Shown: positions 16,859 to 24,378 of the stretch, piece after piece
Numbering within the stretch: the stretch's first letter is position 1
Layout of the letters: each line of letters starts with the position of its first letter
NCBI RefSeq assembly: GCF_000696185.1
Contig: NZ_KK853997.1
Location: forward strand, 87,351 to 151,350
Length of the DNA: 64,000 bases
Source of the DNA: Kitasatospora cheerisanensis KCTC 2395
Lineage (GTDB): Bacteria > Actinomycetota > Actinomycetes > Streptomycetales > Streptomycetaceae
Reading direction: 5' to 3'
Position numbers and translations under genes: made by a program
Notes under the pieces: generated by a model
Database searches by the model: none
What the model was told of the DNA's origin: nothing
The model's input: the letters and a program-made list of their open reading frames with translations, nothing else

Positions 16859-17170
16859 ATGGTCGCTGGGGGAACGGCAAGGCTGCTGGTGGGCAACAGT
16901 GGTGAGGCGCCCCTGGAGTTGACGGTGGAGCCCTGGGCGGACACCTGCTGGATCCCGCCGGGCCGGACGTTCGCGGTGGTGACGCACTCGGCGGAGGAGG
17001 AGGCCCTGTGGCCGGGGGCGGTCCGCCCGCACGAGCCGTTCGAGGTCGACCACCGGCCGGATTCGGTCACGGTGTGGCCGTACGGCAGTTGCTACCACTT
17101 GACCGACGAGTTGGGCGTGCCGGTCGAGGCCGCCGACTGGGACTGCCCGCAGGGCCCGCCGGCCTGCTGA
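16859..17170 (+). CDS. Hypothetical 103-residue protein
   Basis: ATG 16859 is preceded by GGAGGT at 6 bases. The protein is a single beta-rich domain: ARLLVGNSGEAPLELTVEPW, then CWIPPGRTFAVVTHSAEEE and VTVWPYGSCYHLTDE. It has four cysteines and six tryptophans/tyrosines. The pattern of short strands around a PPG turn suggests a small beta sandwich. I recognise no named family. It probably forms a unit with the GNAT gene upstream. Confidence 0.75.
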   Translation: MVAGGTARLLVGNSGEAPLELTVEPWADTCWIPPGRTFAVVTHSAEEEALWPGAVRPHEPFEVDHRPDSVTVWPYGSCYHLTDELGVPVEAADWDCPQGPPAC

Positions 17171-17234
17171 ACCCCACCGCGGCGGCGGCCCGGCCCGCGG
17201 GAAATCCGCTGGCCGGGCGGTGTCCCGGCCCGGC

Positions 17235-18047
17235 ATGATCGCTTCCGTGAACGTCCTGTCCTCCCCCACGCTGCTGCTCGCTCCCCGGGTCAACGAGACC
17301 GGCCTGCAGTTGCGCACGGCCGCCGGCCGGCGCGGGTTGCGGGCGTTCACGGCCTCCTCCTGGCGGGCCCCGCAGGAGCTGACGGGCAGTCGGGTGCACC
17401 TGTACGGCGGCCCGCTGTTCGCGGACGCGGTCGGCGCCGCGCTCGGCCTCGGCCCGCTGGAGCCCGCGGCCGGCTGGCTGGCCGCGCTGCCGCGCGAACT
17501 GACCGGCCGAACGGTCGAGTTGACCACGCTCGGGGCTGCCCGCCGGCTCACCCGGCCGGCGTTCGTGAAGGCCCCGGCGGACAAGCACTTCGCGGCCCGG
17601 GTGTACCGGGACGGCGGCGGGCTGCCGGGCCCGGAGCTGCTGGACGACGACACGCCGGTGCTGGTCAGCGAGGTGGTGCGGTTCGCCGCCGAGTACCGGC
17701 TGTTCGTCCTGGACGGCGCCGTCCGGGCGGCCTCCCGGTACGCGTGCGACGGTGAACTGTCCGTCGGCGCACCGGGGTCGGACGGACCGGAGCTGTCCGC
17801 CTTCGCCGCCGAGGTGCTGGCGGCCGCCGCCGGGTGCGCGCCGCTGCCGAGCGCGGCGGTGGTGGACGTCGGCCGCACGCCGGCCGGCTGGGCCGTGGTG
17901 GAGGCCAACGCGGCCTGGGCCAGCGGCGGTTACGCGTGCGATCCGGACGCGGTGCTGGAGGTGGTGCTGCGCGCGGCCGGCCCGCTCGACCTGCTCCCCG
18001 GCGCGGACCGGCCGTTCCTGCGCGAGCTCCCGCAGGTCGAGGACTGA
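17235..18047 (+). CDS. ATP-grasp domain protein (DUF4343-like)
   Basis: This protein of about 270 residues begins at ATG 17235 (GTG 17220 and 17247 are alternatives). FVKAPADKHFAARVY supplies the ATP-binding lysine strand, VLVSEVVRFAAEYRLFVLDG the hinge, and WAVVEANAAWASGGYACDPD the metal-binding ExN motif. This order is that of stand-alone ATP-grasp ligases of the DUF4343 type. They join a carboxylate to an amine or modify peptides; the substrate is unknown here. It stands 55 bases from a RidA gene. Confidence 0.78.
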   Translation: MIASVNVLSSPTLLLAPRVNETGLQLRTAAGRRGLRAFTASSWRAPQELTGSRVHLYGGPLFADAVGAALGLGPLEPAAGWLAALPRELTGRTVELTTLGAARRLTRPAFVKAPADKHFAARVYRDGGGLPGPELLDDDTPVLVSEVVRFAAEYRLFVLDGAVRAASRYACDGELSVGAPGSDGPELSAFAAEVLAAAAGCAPLPSAAVVDVGRTPAGWAVVEANAAWASGGYACDPDAVLEVVLRAAGPLDLLPGADRPFLRELPQVED

Positions 18048-18102
18048 GGGTCCGGCGTATTTCGGGTGCGCCGCGCCGCACCGGTGGGCGAGGATGATCG
18101 CC

Positions 18103-18507
18103 ATGAGCTCCTCGCACCTCACGCACATCGCCGAGCCGCCGGGTGTCGCCCCGGCCGCCAACTACACGCACGTGGTCACCGGTTCGGGCCGCCTGGTCCA
18201 GGTCTCCGGTCAGGTCGCGCTCGACGAGCGCGGCGAGGTGGTCGGCGCGGGCGATCCGCTCGCGCAGGCCCGGCAGGTGTTCGCCAACCTCGACCGCTGC
18301 CTGGCGGCGGCCGGAGCGCGCTTCGCGGACGTCGTCAAGCTGACCATTTTCGTCACCGACATCGCCCACCTTCCGGCGGTCCGCGAGGCCCGCGGCGGGT
18401 ATGTCGACCCGGCGCGGCTGCCGGCGAGTTCGGCGGTGCAGGTGGTGGCGCTGTTCCGGCCCGAGCTGCTGATGGAGATCGAGGCGCTGGCCGTCGTCGC
18501 CGACTGA
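18103..18507 (+). CDS. RidA family deaminase
   Basis: This 134-residue protein shows a Rid/YjgF fold with VQVSGQVALDERGEVVG, QARQVFANLDRCLAAAGARF and VVKLTIFVTDI, then the C-terminal LPASSAVQVVALFRPELLMEIEALAV. The family arginine expected near the S-A-V-Q segment appears shifted to the FRPE position. This marks it as a Rid2-7-type member rather than archetypal RidA. It removes reactive enamine/imine intermediates in relatives. ATG 18103 lacks a strong ribosome site (AGGATG at 8 bases). Confidence 0.88.
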   Translation: MSSSHLTHIAEPPGVAPAANYTHVVTGSGRLVQVSGQVALDERGEVVGAGDPLAQARQVFANLDRCLAAAGARFADVVKLTIFVTDIAHLPAVREARGGYVDPARLPASSAVQVVALFRPELLMEIEALAVVAD

Positions 18508-18662
18508 CGGCCCGTCCGGGAATCGAACCGACGTGCGGCCGGTGTCCGGCAGTCGGGATTCCGCGGGTGGCTTGATTCCGTGCTGCTGCGGGGCGGCTGC
18601 GGCGCATACGGTCGGGTGTGGCTGCCGGTCGGCAGCCCGCGAGTCTCTCGCCAGGAGGACGG

Positions 18663-19874
18663 ATGACCACCGCCGCGCACCCCGAGGCACCCGACGCGCA
18701 GCCGCTGGTGCCCCTGCACTGCCTGCTGCGCGCCGAGCCCGGCCCGCCGAGGCAGGCGGCCCTGCCGACCGGCACCCCGGTGTGGGTGCTGACCCGGCAC
18801 GCGGACGTCCGGCAGGCGCTCGCGCACCCGGGCTTCGGCCGGGCCTCGCTGTACGCGCCGGACGCGCCGCCGCTGACGCTGACGCCGAACATCCTGGACG
18901 ACCCGGCCTCGATGCTGAACAGCGACGGCCCGGACCACCAGGCGATCCGCCGCACCGTGCAGCGCGCCTTCACGCCGCGGGCGATCGAGCGCTGGCGGCC
19001 CTGGGTGGACGGCGTGGTGCGGGAGCTGGTGGACGACCTGGTCGCCTCGGGCTCGCCCGCGGACGTGGTCGGCGGCCTGACCAAGCCGCTGCCGGTGCGG
19101 GTGATCAGCCGGCTGATGGAGCTGGACGGGCTGGACATCGACCGGCTCGGCCACTGGAGCGACCACGCGCTGTCCACCACGGCGTACACGGCGGAGGAGA
19201 TCCGCACCGCCATCGGGGAGTTCAGCGAGTTCGGGTACCGGCTGGTGCTGGAGCGCCGCAAGAACCCCGGTGAGGACCTGGTGAGTTCGCTGGTGCAGGC
19301 CGCCGACCAGACCGGCGGGGTGAGCGAGGCCCAGCTGACCTCGCTGACCATCGGGCTGGTGATCGCCGGCCACGAGACCACCATGACCAGTTTCGGCAAC
19401 GCCCTGGTGTACCTGCTGGATCCGCAGCACGCGGACGCCTGGCGGCGGATCGGCGAGGACCTGTCGGCGGCGTCCGCGGCCACCGAGCAGATCCTGCGCA
19501 CCGTCCCGCTCGGCGACCGCACCAGCGCCCCCGGGCAACTGCGCCGGGCCGTCACGGACGTCGAGATCGGCGGGGTGACCATCCCCGAGGGCGCGATCAT
19601 CGCCTGCGACAGCGCCTCCGCCAACCTGGACCCGGAGGTCTACCCGCCGGGCCCGGTCGACCTGTTCGCGCCGCTCGGCACCCCGTCGCTGACCTTCGGC
19701 GCCGGACCGCACCACTGCCTGGGCGCGTGGCTGGCCCGGATGGAGCTCGAACTCGGCCTGCACCACCTGGCCCGCGTGCTGCCCGGGCTGCGGCTGACCG
19801 CGCCGGTCGAGGAGATCGCCTGGCGCACCGGCCTGCTGACCCGCAGCCCGCTGCGCCTGGAGGTGTCCTGGTGA
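18663..19874 (+). CDS. Cytochrome P450 lacking the canonical ExxR glutamate
   Basis: This P450 of 403 residues starts at ATG 18663 (GGAGGA upstream). The I-helix reads VIAGHETTMTSF, and the heme-ligand loop TFGAGPHHCLGAWLARME has Cys352. The K-helix, normally EELLR, reads TEQILRT, so the nearly invariant glutamate of ExxR is glutamine (Gln276). The usual PxRF-type meander is also degenerate (VYPPGPVDLFAPLG). Such changes are known in a few actinomycete families such as CYP157. It overlaps the ferredoxin gene by 4 bases (GTGA), so that ferredoxin is its likely electron donor. No substrate can be inferred. Confidence 0.93.
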   Translation: MTTAAHPEAPDAQPLVPLHCLLRAEPGPPRQAALPTGTPVWVLTRHADVRQALAHPGFGRASLYAPDAPPLTLTPNILDDPASMLNSDGPDHQAIRRTVQRAFTPRAIERWRPWVDGVVRELVDDLVASGSPADVVGGLTKPLPVRVISRLMELDGLDIDRLGHWSDHALSTTAYTAEEIRTAIGEFSEFGYRLVLERRKNPGEDLVSSLVQAADQTGGVSEAQLTSLTIGLVIAGHETTMTSFGNALVYLLDPQHADAWRRIGEDLSAASAATEQILRTVPLGDRTSAPGQLRRAVTDVEIGGVTIPEGAIIACDSASANLDPEVYPPGPVDLFAPLGTPSLTFGAGPHHCLGAWLARMELELGLHHLARVLPGLRLTAPVEEIAWRTGLLTRSPLRLEVSW

Positions 19875-20104
19875 GCGCCGACCGGGTGGCCGTGACGGTC
19901 GATCAGTCCCGCTGCATCGGCAGCGCCCTGTGCACCCGCACCGCGCCCGACGCCCTCGCGCTCGCCCCCAACGGCCGGGCCACCCCGCTCCATCCGACGG
20001 CCGCGCCGTCCGAGGAGCTCACCGAGGCCGCCGAGATGTGCCCCGTCGAGGCCATCGCCGTCCGCCACGCCGCCACCGGCGAACTGCTGGCGCCCGTCTG
20101 GTAG
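19871..20104 (+). CDS. 3Fe-4S ferredoxin, P450 partner
   Basis: This ferredoxin has 77 residues. The cluster ligands are CIGSALC (Cys15 and Cys21) and a CP pair late in the chain (EMCPVEAI). A fourth ligand is missing between them, which is the 3Fe-4S pattern of P450-associated ferredoxins. GTG 19871 overlaps the P450 stop codon, so the two are translationally coupled. A ferredoxin reductase gene is not nearby. Confidence 0.93.
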   Translation: MSADRVAVTVDQSRCIGSALCTRTAPDALALAPNGRATPLHPTAAPSEELTEAAEMCPVEAIAVRHAATGELLAPVW

Positions 20105-20214
20105 TCCTGGGGTGGGACCGCGCCGCGGCGCCCCCGACCGCACCCCGGCTGCGCCGCCCGGAGCCGCTCGTCGGGGCCCGCGGCGGCGCAGCGCCGGTGC
20201 CGTCCGACGGGCTG

Positions 20215-20925
20215 TCAGTCCAGCCGCAGCGCGCGGAGTTTGACGGCGGCCCGGCGGAGGGCGGCGCGCGGGGCGCTGTCGGTGTCGGGGCGGGGGTGGA
20301 GTCCGGCGAGCCGGGCGATGCGGTCGGCGACCTGGGTGACCGTCAGCCGGTCGGTGTGCAGGTGGGTGGCGAAGGCGGGGGCGGCGAGGCGGTGCAGGCA
20401 GTCGTCCAGGCGGCGGACGGCGAAGCTCTCGCCCTGCGGCGGCGCGGGCAGCCGGGCGAGCCGGCGCAGGTGGTGGACGGGTTCGCGTTCGGCGAGCCGG
20501 CGCAGCACCGTGGCGCGGTCGGCGAGCAGGGTGAAGTGGCGGACGTCGTGGCCGAGTTCGCGAAGCCGGCCGACGGTTTCGGTGAAGTACCCGGGTTCGG
20601 TGACGGTCATCGGGACGATCAGCGGGCCGGGGTGGCGGCGGGCGGCGAGGGCGAGCATGTCGACGGTGCCGGTGCGCCAGGCGGGCAGGTCCTGGAAGTC
20701 GCCGCGCAGGGCGGGCGGCAGCATGCGGTGCAGGCCGAAGCCGAGGTGTTCGGGGTCGCAGACGGCGGCGCCGGGCAGCCGCCGGGCGAGGTTGTGGGCG
20801 GTCTGCGTCTTCCCGCCGCCGAACGGCCCGTTGATCCACACCAGCACGTCGGGTGCCCTCCCGTCCTCGTCCGGCAGCCGTCCTGCCGCCTCCACCCTCG
20901 CACGGGGCCCGGCCGGTCCGGTCAT
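20215..20925 (-). CDS. P-loop NTPase / TmrB-like kinase
   Basis: This protein has 236 residues. Walker A is WINGPFGGGKTQTAHNL (about 30-46). Later come DPEHLGFGLHRMLPP, VPMTVTEPGYF and a LID-like arginine segment (LRRLAEREPVHHLRRL). This layout matches TmrB/AAA_33-type small kinases, some of which confer resistance to nucleoside antibiotics by binding or phosphorylating them. That role is only a possibility. ATG 20925 overlaps the stop of the upstream oxidase gene by 4 bases (ATGA), so the two are coupled. Confidence 0.85.
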   Translation of the reverse strand: MTGPAGPRARVEAAGRLPDEDGRAPDVLVWINGPFGGGKTQTAHNLARRLPGAAVCDPEHLGFGLHRMLPPALRGDFQDLPAWRTGTVDMLALAARRHPGPLIVPMTVTEPGYFTETVGRLRELGHDVRHFTLLADRATVLRRLAEREPVHHLRRLARLPAPPQGESFAVRRLDDCLHRLAAPAFATHLHTDRLTVTQVADRIARLAGLHPRPDTDSAPRAALRRAAVKLRALRLD

Positions 20926-22358
20926 GCCCGCGCCGGGACGGCGTGCGGGAAGTCGAAGAGCCCGTCCGGGTCGTAGGCCGCCTTGGCGGCGGCGAGGCGC
21001 GGCAGGTTGGCGCCGTAGTAGGCGCGGGCGTGGTCGGCGAGCTGCGGGTCGGCGTAGTTGACGTAGGCGCGGTCGCCGGCCCAGGGGCGCATGGTGCGGC
21101 GCAGTTCGCGCAGCCAGCGGGCGGCGTCGTCGAGCACGGCGGCGGGGGTGCCGGGTTCGTACGTGCAGTGGTACTGGGCGGAGAACAGCGCGTCGCGGTG
21201 GGCGAAGGCGGTGGCGTCGCGCGGGACGCGGCCGACGGCGCCGCGCAGGCTGTCCAGCAGGACGTAGCCCGAACCGCCGTCCGCCGCGCGGCGGGTGACG
21301 GAGGCGACCAGGGCGTGGACGCCGGCGGGGGGCAGGTGGTGGGGGAAGAAGTTGGACGTGGCGACGAACGGCGGCCGGTCGAGCACGCCGTCCGGGGTCC
21401 GGCCGGTGAGCTGCATGAGGGCGACGGGGCCGTGGACGCCCGTCATCGACATGATCATCTCCCGGTAGGAGACGGTCCGGTTGCTCTGCCCGACCGGCGG
21501 GAGGCCGACGGCGGCGACGAGTTGCTCCGCCACGTCGAGCCGCTCCCCGAGCACGTACAGGTGGGCCTGCACGGTGCACCCGGCCGTGGCGTCGGCGTTC
21601 AGGCCGAGGCAGGACCAGACCTCGTCCGGCTGTGCGGGCGCCCAGCGCTGCCAGGCGTCCAGGACGCGTTCGGTGTCGCGCCAGTTCCATTCCAGGGAGG
21701 CGGTGGTGATCACGGTGGTGGGGTGGGTGCGGAAGGTGAAGCCGGTGACCACGCCGAAGTTGCCGCCGCCACCGCCGCGCAGCGCCCAGAACAGTTCCGG
21801 CTCGCGGTCGGCCGAGCACTCCCGGATCCGGCCGTCGGCGGTGACGACGACGGCGGAGGCCAGCCGGTCGCAGGTCAGTCCGTAGGCGCGGCAGACGGAT
21901 CCGAGGCCGCCGCCGAGGGTCAGCCCGGCGATGCCGACGGTGGGGCAGCTGCCCGCCGGGATGCTCCGGTCCTCGGCGAGCAGCGCGTCGTAGACGTCGA
22001 TGAGCAGCGCCCCGCCGCCGACGGTGGCGGTGCCGGTGGCGGCGGAGCCCTCGGTGGTGACGGTGTTCATCGCGCTCAGGTCGAGGGTGATGCCGGGGCT
22101 GGTGGACCAGCCGCCGTAGCAGTGCGTGCCGCTGCGGGGCGCCAGCGGCAGCCGGTGCCGGCGGGCGAAGGCGAGCGTCTGCTGCACGTCCTCGACCCGC
22201 CGGGCGAGCACCACGGCCTGCGGGTGGATGTCGAAGCGGGAGTTGTACGGCAGCCGGGCGAGCTCGTACCCTCCGTCGCCGGGACGCAGCACGTCCCCGT
22301 CGAGATCACGGGCCAGCCCGTGCCAGTCTGCTGGGGTGGTGCGCGGTGTCGGCTTCAT
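20922..22358 (-). CDS. FAD-linked oxidase, berberine-bridge type with bicovalent FAD
   Basis: This 478-residue protein has an FAD_binding_4 domain. RSGTHCYGGW carries His79 and GSCPTVGIAGLTLGGG carries Cys138, the two residues that covalently hold FAD in berberine-bridge-like enzymes. The C-terminal BBE motif YVNYADPQLADHARAYYGAN ends the protein. There is no signal peptide. Relatives oxidise sugars, tetramates or polyketides. Coupling to a P-loop kinase gene suggests a tailoring or resistance pair. A long hairpin stands just upstream. Confidence 0.92.
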   Translation of the reverse strand: MKPTPRTTPADWHGLARDLDGDVLRPGDGGYELARLPYNSRFDIHPQAVVLARRVEDVQQTLAFARRHRLPLAPRSGTHCYGGWSTSPGITLDLSAMNTVTTEGSAATGTATVGGGALLIDVYDALLAEDRSIPAGSCPTVGIAGLTLGGGLGSVCRAYGLTCDRLASAVVVTADGRIRECSADREPELFWALRGGGGGNFGVVTGFTFRTHPTTVITTASLEWNWRDTERVLDAWQRWAPAQPDEVWSCLGLNADATAGCTVQAHLYVLGERLDVAEQLVAAVGLPPVGQSNRTVSYREMIMSMTGVHGPVALMQLTGRTPDGVLDRPPFVATSNFFPHHLPPAGVHALVASVTRRAADGGSGYVLLDSLRGAVGRVPRDATAFAHRDALFSAQYHCTYEPGTPAAVLDDAARWLRELRRTMRPWAGDRAYVNYADPQLADHARAYYGANLPRLAAAKAAYDPDGLFDFPHAVPARA

Positions 22359-22387
22359 CCGGCCGATTCTCACCCGGCTCCGGCGGT

Positions 22388-22438
22388 CGGCGCCACCGCC
22401 AACAGGCTTTTTCCGGGCCGTTGTTGGCGGTGACGCCG
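22388..22438. terminator. Hairpin terminator
   Basis: CACCGCCAACA (22394-22404) pairs perfectly with TGTTGGCGGTG (22422-22432), and four or more outer pairs extend it after one mismatch. The 17-base loop contains TTTTT. It follows the truncated reductase remnant on the minus strand and insulates it from the oxidase gene. Confidence 0.65.
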
Positions 22439-22450
22439 GTCCGCCGGGGG

Positions 22451-22615
22451 TCAGGCCAGTGCGTGCAGCAGTCGTGCCTCCTCGGCCTCGGCGAGCCACT
22501 CGCTGCCGGCGGTCGGCCCGCCGCGGGCGATGTCCCAGGCGAGCGTGTCGGCCAGGGTGTCGGCGACCGGACGGTGCGTCAGGCCGGCCGCCACCCTGCC
22601 GCCGGGGCGGCCAAA
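22451..22615 (-). pseudogene. C-terminal remnant of an NAD-dependent epimerase/reductase
   Basis: The minus strand, in the frame closed by TGA at 22451-22453, reads GLTHRPVADTLADTLAWDIA, then a GSEWLAEAEEARLLHALA end. This is the last helix and tail typical of extended-SDR reductases of the isoflavone-reductase-like group (…ADT..W… then …GLS.E.E..LL..W). No Rossmann part or start codon remains. The sequence stops being coding near 22615, where the HEAT-repeat gene's promoter region begins. It is a deletion remnant. Confidence 0.6.
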
Positions 22616-22656
22616 TCCCTTTGCAGGACAGCGCGTTGCGGCTCGACACTGGCGGC

Positions 22657-23199
22657 ATGCTCGGATTCGTCAGGACCGACAACGAAGCCCTCGTCGCGTA
22701 CTTGGGCGACCCGCAACGCACCGTGGCGGCCTACTGGGAGCTGCTGCGACGCAAGGACGGCGCGCTGGAGGCGATCCGCGACGGCCTGTCCCACCGGAAC
22801 GCGGCCGTCCGCGAGGGCTGCTGCCGCCTCCTGGACCACCTCGTCGACACCGGCTCGATGGAGCGGCTGATCACCATGGTCGAGGATCCCGACGCCCGGG
22901 TCAGGATCGCCGCCTTCCACGCCCTGGCCTGCGACCGCTGCAAGGGCGACACCTGCGCACCGGGCGCGGACCGGGTCCTCGCCCCCGCGCTGGACCACCT
23001 GGCCGGCGACCCCGACCCGCAGGTCCGGCTCCGGGCGGTCGAGCTGGCCGGCAAGTTCGTCCACACCGACGCCCGCGCCCTCGCCGCCCTGGAGGCGGCC
23101 CGCACCGAGGACCCGAGCCCGGCCGTCCGGAAGAAGGCCGGCTGGTACACGCCCGGAGGGACCATCCACCGGCGCACGGCCCCGCGCCCACTGCGCTGA
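22657..23199 (+). CDS. HEAT-repeat protein
   Basis: This 180-residue all-helical protein has repeated units: HRNAAVREGCCRLLDHLVD, then DPDARVRIAAFHALACDRCK, then DPDPQVRLRAVELAGKFVH, then DPSPAVRKKAGWYTPGG. Each has the aspartate-valine-arginine turn typical of HEAT/PBS-lyase repeats. A small cysteine pair (CDRCKGDTC) interrupts the second. It acts as a scaffold in relatives; the partner is not known. The stop codon is part of a 12-bp tandem duplication. Confidence 0.85.
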   Translation: MLGFVRTDNEALVAYLGDPQRTVAAYWELLRRKDGALEAIRDGLSHRNAAVREGCCRLLDHLVDTGSMERLITMVEDPDARVRIAAFHALACDRCKGDTCAPGADRVLAPALDHLAGDPDPQVRLRAVELAGKFVHTDARALAALEAARTEDPSPAVRKKAGWYTPGGTIHRRTAPRPLR

Positions 23200-23212
23200 A
23201 CACTGCGCTGAA
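23189..23212. repeat. 12-bp tandem duplication across a stop codon
   Basis: CACTGCGCTGAA occurs twice head to tail (23189-23200 and 23201-23212). TGA in the first copy is the stop of the HEAT-repeat gene; the second copy supplies a reserve stop in the same frame. Confidence 0.9.
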
Positions 23213-23261
23213 CACCCCAGGTCAGCCGCGCGGAGCGGGTGCCTCTAGGCTGGCGGCCGTG

Positions 23262-23729
23262 GTGTACTTCGCCTTCCGCAGCTTCGGCGCGCCGGATCTC
23301 GCGCGCCGCGGCCTCACTCCGGCCTCCGCGCCGCCGGCGGTGCTGCTGCTGGACGTCGAGGCCGAGCTGTCCATCGTCGACGACGGGCGGCCGGTGTGGA
23401 GCGAACCCGCTTTTCCGGTGGCCGAGTTGGCCCGCGGGCTGGCGTTCTGGCTCCGTCTCCCGGAGGAGGAGCGCGGGGACTTCGCCTTCGACTCGGTGAC
23501 GTACGACGTCCCCGGCGCGGTTCGGATCGCGGCGACCGACGGCGGCTGGCGGGTCGGTTCCGTCTTCGCCCCGGACGCCTGGAGCTCCCCCTGCGCCTGG
23601 CCGGTGCTCGCCCGCGCCCTCACCGCCTTCACCGACGCGGTGCGGTCCCGGGTGATCGCGCTCGGCGCCGACCCGCACCTCGTCCCGGCCGTGCCCGGGC
23701 CCACCGCCGCGAACGGAGCGGCCCGTTGA
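23262..23729 (+). CDS. Hypothetical protein, first of a coupled pair
   Basis: This 155-residue protein begins at GTG 23262 (23259 is an alternative). The order is FAFRSFGAPDLARRGLTP, then VLLLDVEAELSIVDDGRPVW, LARGLAFWLRLP and VRIAATDGGWRVGSVFAPD. It is an alpha/beta protein with no membrane segment or metal site, and I recognise no family. It overlaps the next gene by 4 bases, so the two products probably act together. Confidence 0.75.
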   Translation: MYFAFRSFGAPDLARRGLTPASAPPAVLLLDVEAELSIVDDGRPVWSEPAFPVAELARGLAFWLRLPEEERGDFAFDSVTYDVPGAVRIAATDGGWRVGSVFAPDAWSSPCAWPVLARALTAFTDAVRSRVIALGADPHLVPAVPGPTAANGAAR

Positions 23730-24142
23730 CCAACGACTCCGCCGTCGCCCTGGCGGTGGCCCTGCGCGACGCCCACTTCGGACTCAAGGCCCTCGCCCGG
23801 GATTGGGCGCAGAGCGCCCCGCCGGGCTCCGTCCGCAGCCGCGAAGCGCTCGGCCCGACCTGGCAGTACGGGGACCTGCCGGACCGCGCCGCCTACCTCG
23901 ACGGGCAGGCGCTCGAACTCGCGGGCGGGCTGACCCTGACCGTCCGGCTGGCCGTCGACTTCGCCGCCGGCGGCACGGACCTCCTCGCGGCCGTCACCGT
24001 CGAGGACGAGGAGGGCAACCTCGCGGAACTGCTCTCCACCGGCCCGGAGGAGTTCCCGGCGGGCGCCGCGGAGCTGGCCGACGGGATCGGCCGCTGCCTG
24101 GCCCGCCTGAACGAGCTGGATCTCCCGGCCGCACTCCGCTGA
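23726..24142 (+). CDS. Hypothetical protein with TTG start, second of a coupled pair
   Basis: This 138-residue protein starts at TTG 23726, overlapping the preceding stop as TTGA, so it is read by translational coupling. Its sequence LAVALRDAHFGLKALARDWA, then LTLTVRLAVDFAAGGTDLLA, and an acidic VTVEDEEGNLAELLSTGPEE looks like a small antiparallel domain similar in layout to its partner. I know no family. An alternative in-frame start further in would lose the first helix. Confidence 0.72.
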   Translation: MTNDSAVALAVALRDAHFGLKALARDWAQSAPPGSVRSREALGPTWQYGDLPDRAAYLDGQALELAGGLTLTVRLAVDFAAGGTDLLAAVTVEDEEGNLAELLSTGPEEFPAGAAELADGIGRCLARLNELDLPAALR

Positions 24143-24179
24143 CTCGCTTGCGCCGAAAGGGGCTGGAATGACCGAGGAC

Positions 24180-24332
24180 CCGTCTTCAAACCCGCGTCGC
24201 AGGCCCGCGGCGTCCGGTGCGTGCTCTCGGCGTGCCGGGTGGAAGGCCTCGTACTGGATGTACTTGGTCTTTCGCCCGGTGCGGCGAGAGTGCGTGCCGG
24301 GCGTCGTGGGGCAGGCGGGGGTTTGAAGACGG
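24180..24332. repeat. Inverted-repeat element around a 125-bp centre
   Basis: CCGTCTTCAAACCC (24180-24193) is repeated in inverse as GGGTTTGAAGACGG (24319-24332). The flanks are also similar, and inner segments can pair further (CTCTCGGCG against CGGCGAGAG). Between the arms, an ATG at 24168 behind AAAGG opens a 51-codon frame that ends at 24323. This is unlike neighbouring coding DNA. It could be a MITE-like remnant, a long cruciform, or the scar of a duplication. Confidence 0.5.
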
Positions 24333-24378
24333 GCCCGAGGACCGATGCCGACCCGCCGTGTTCTCCAACGGCTTCGCC

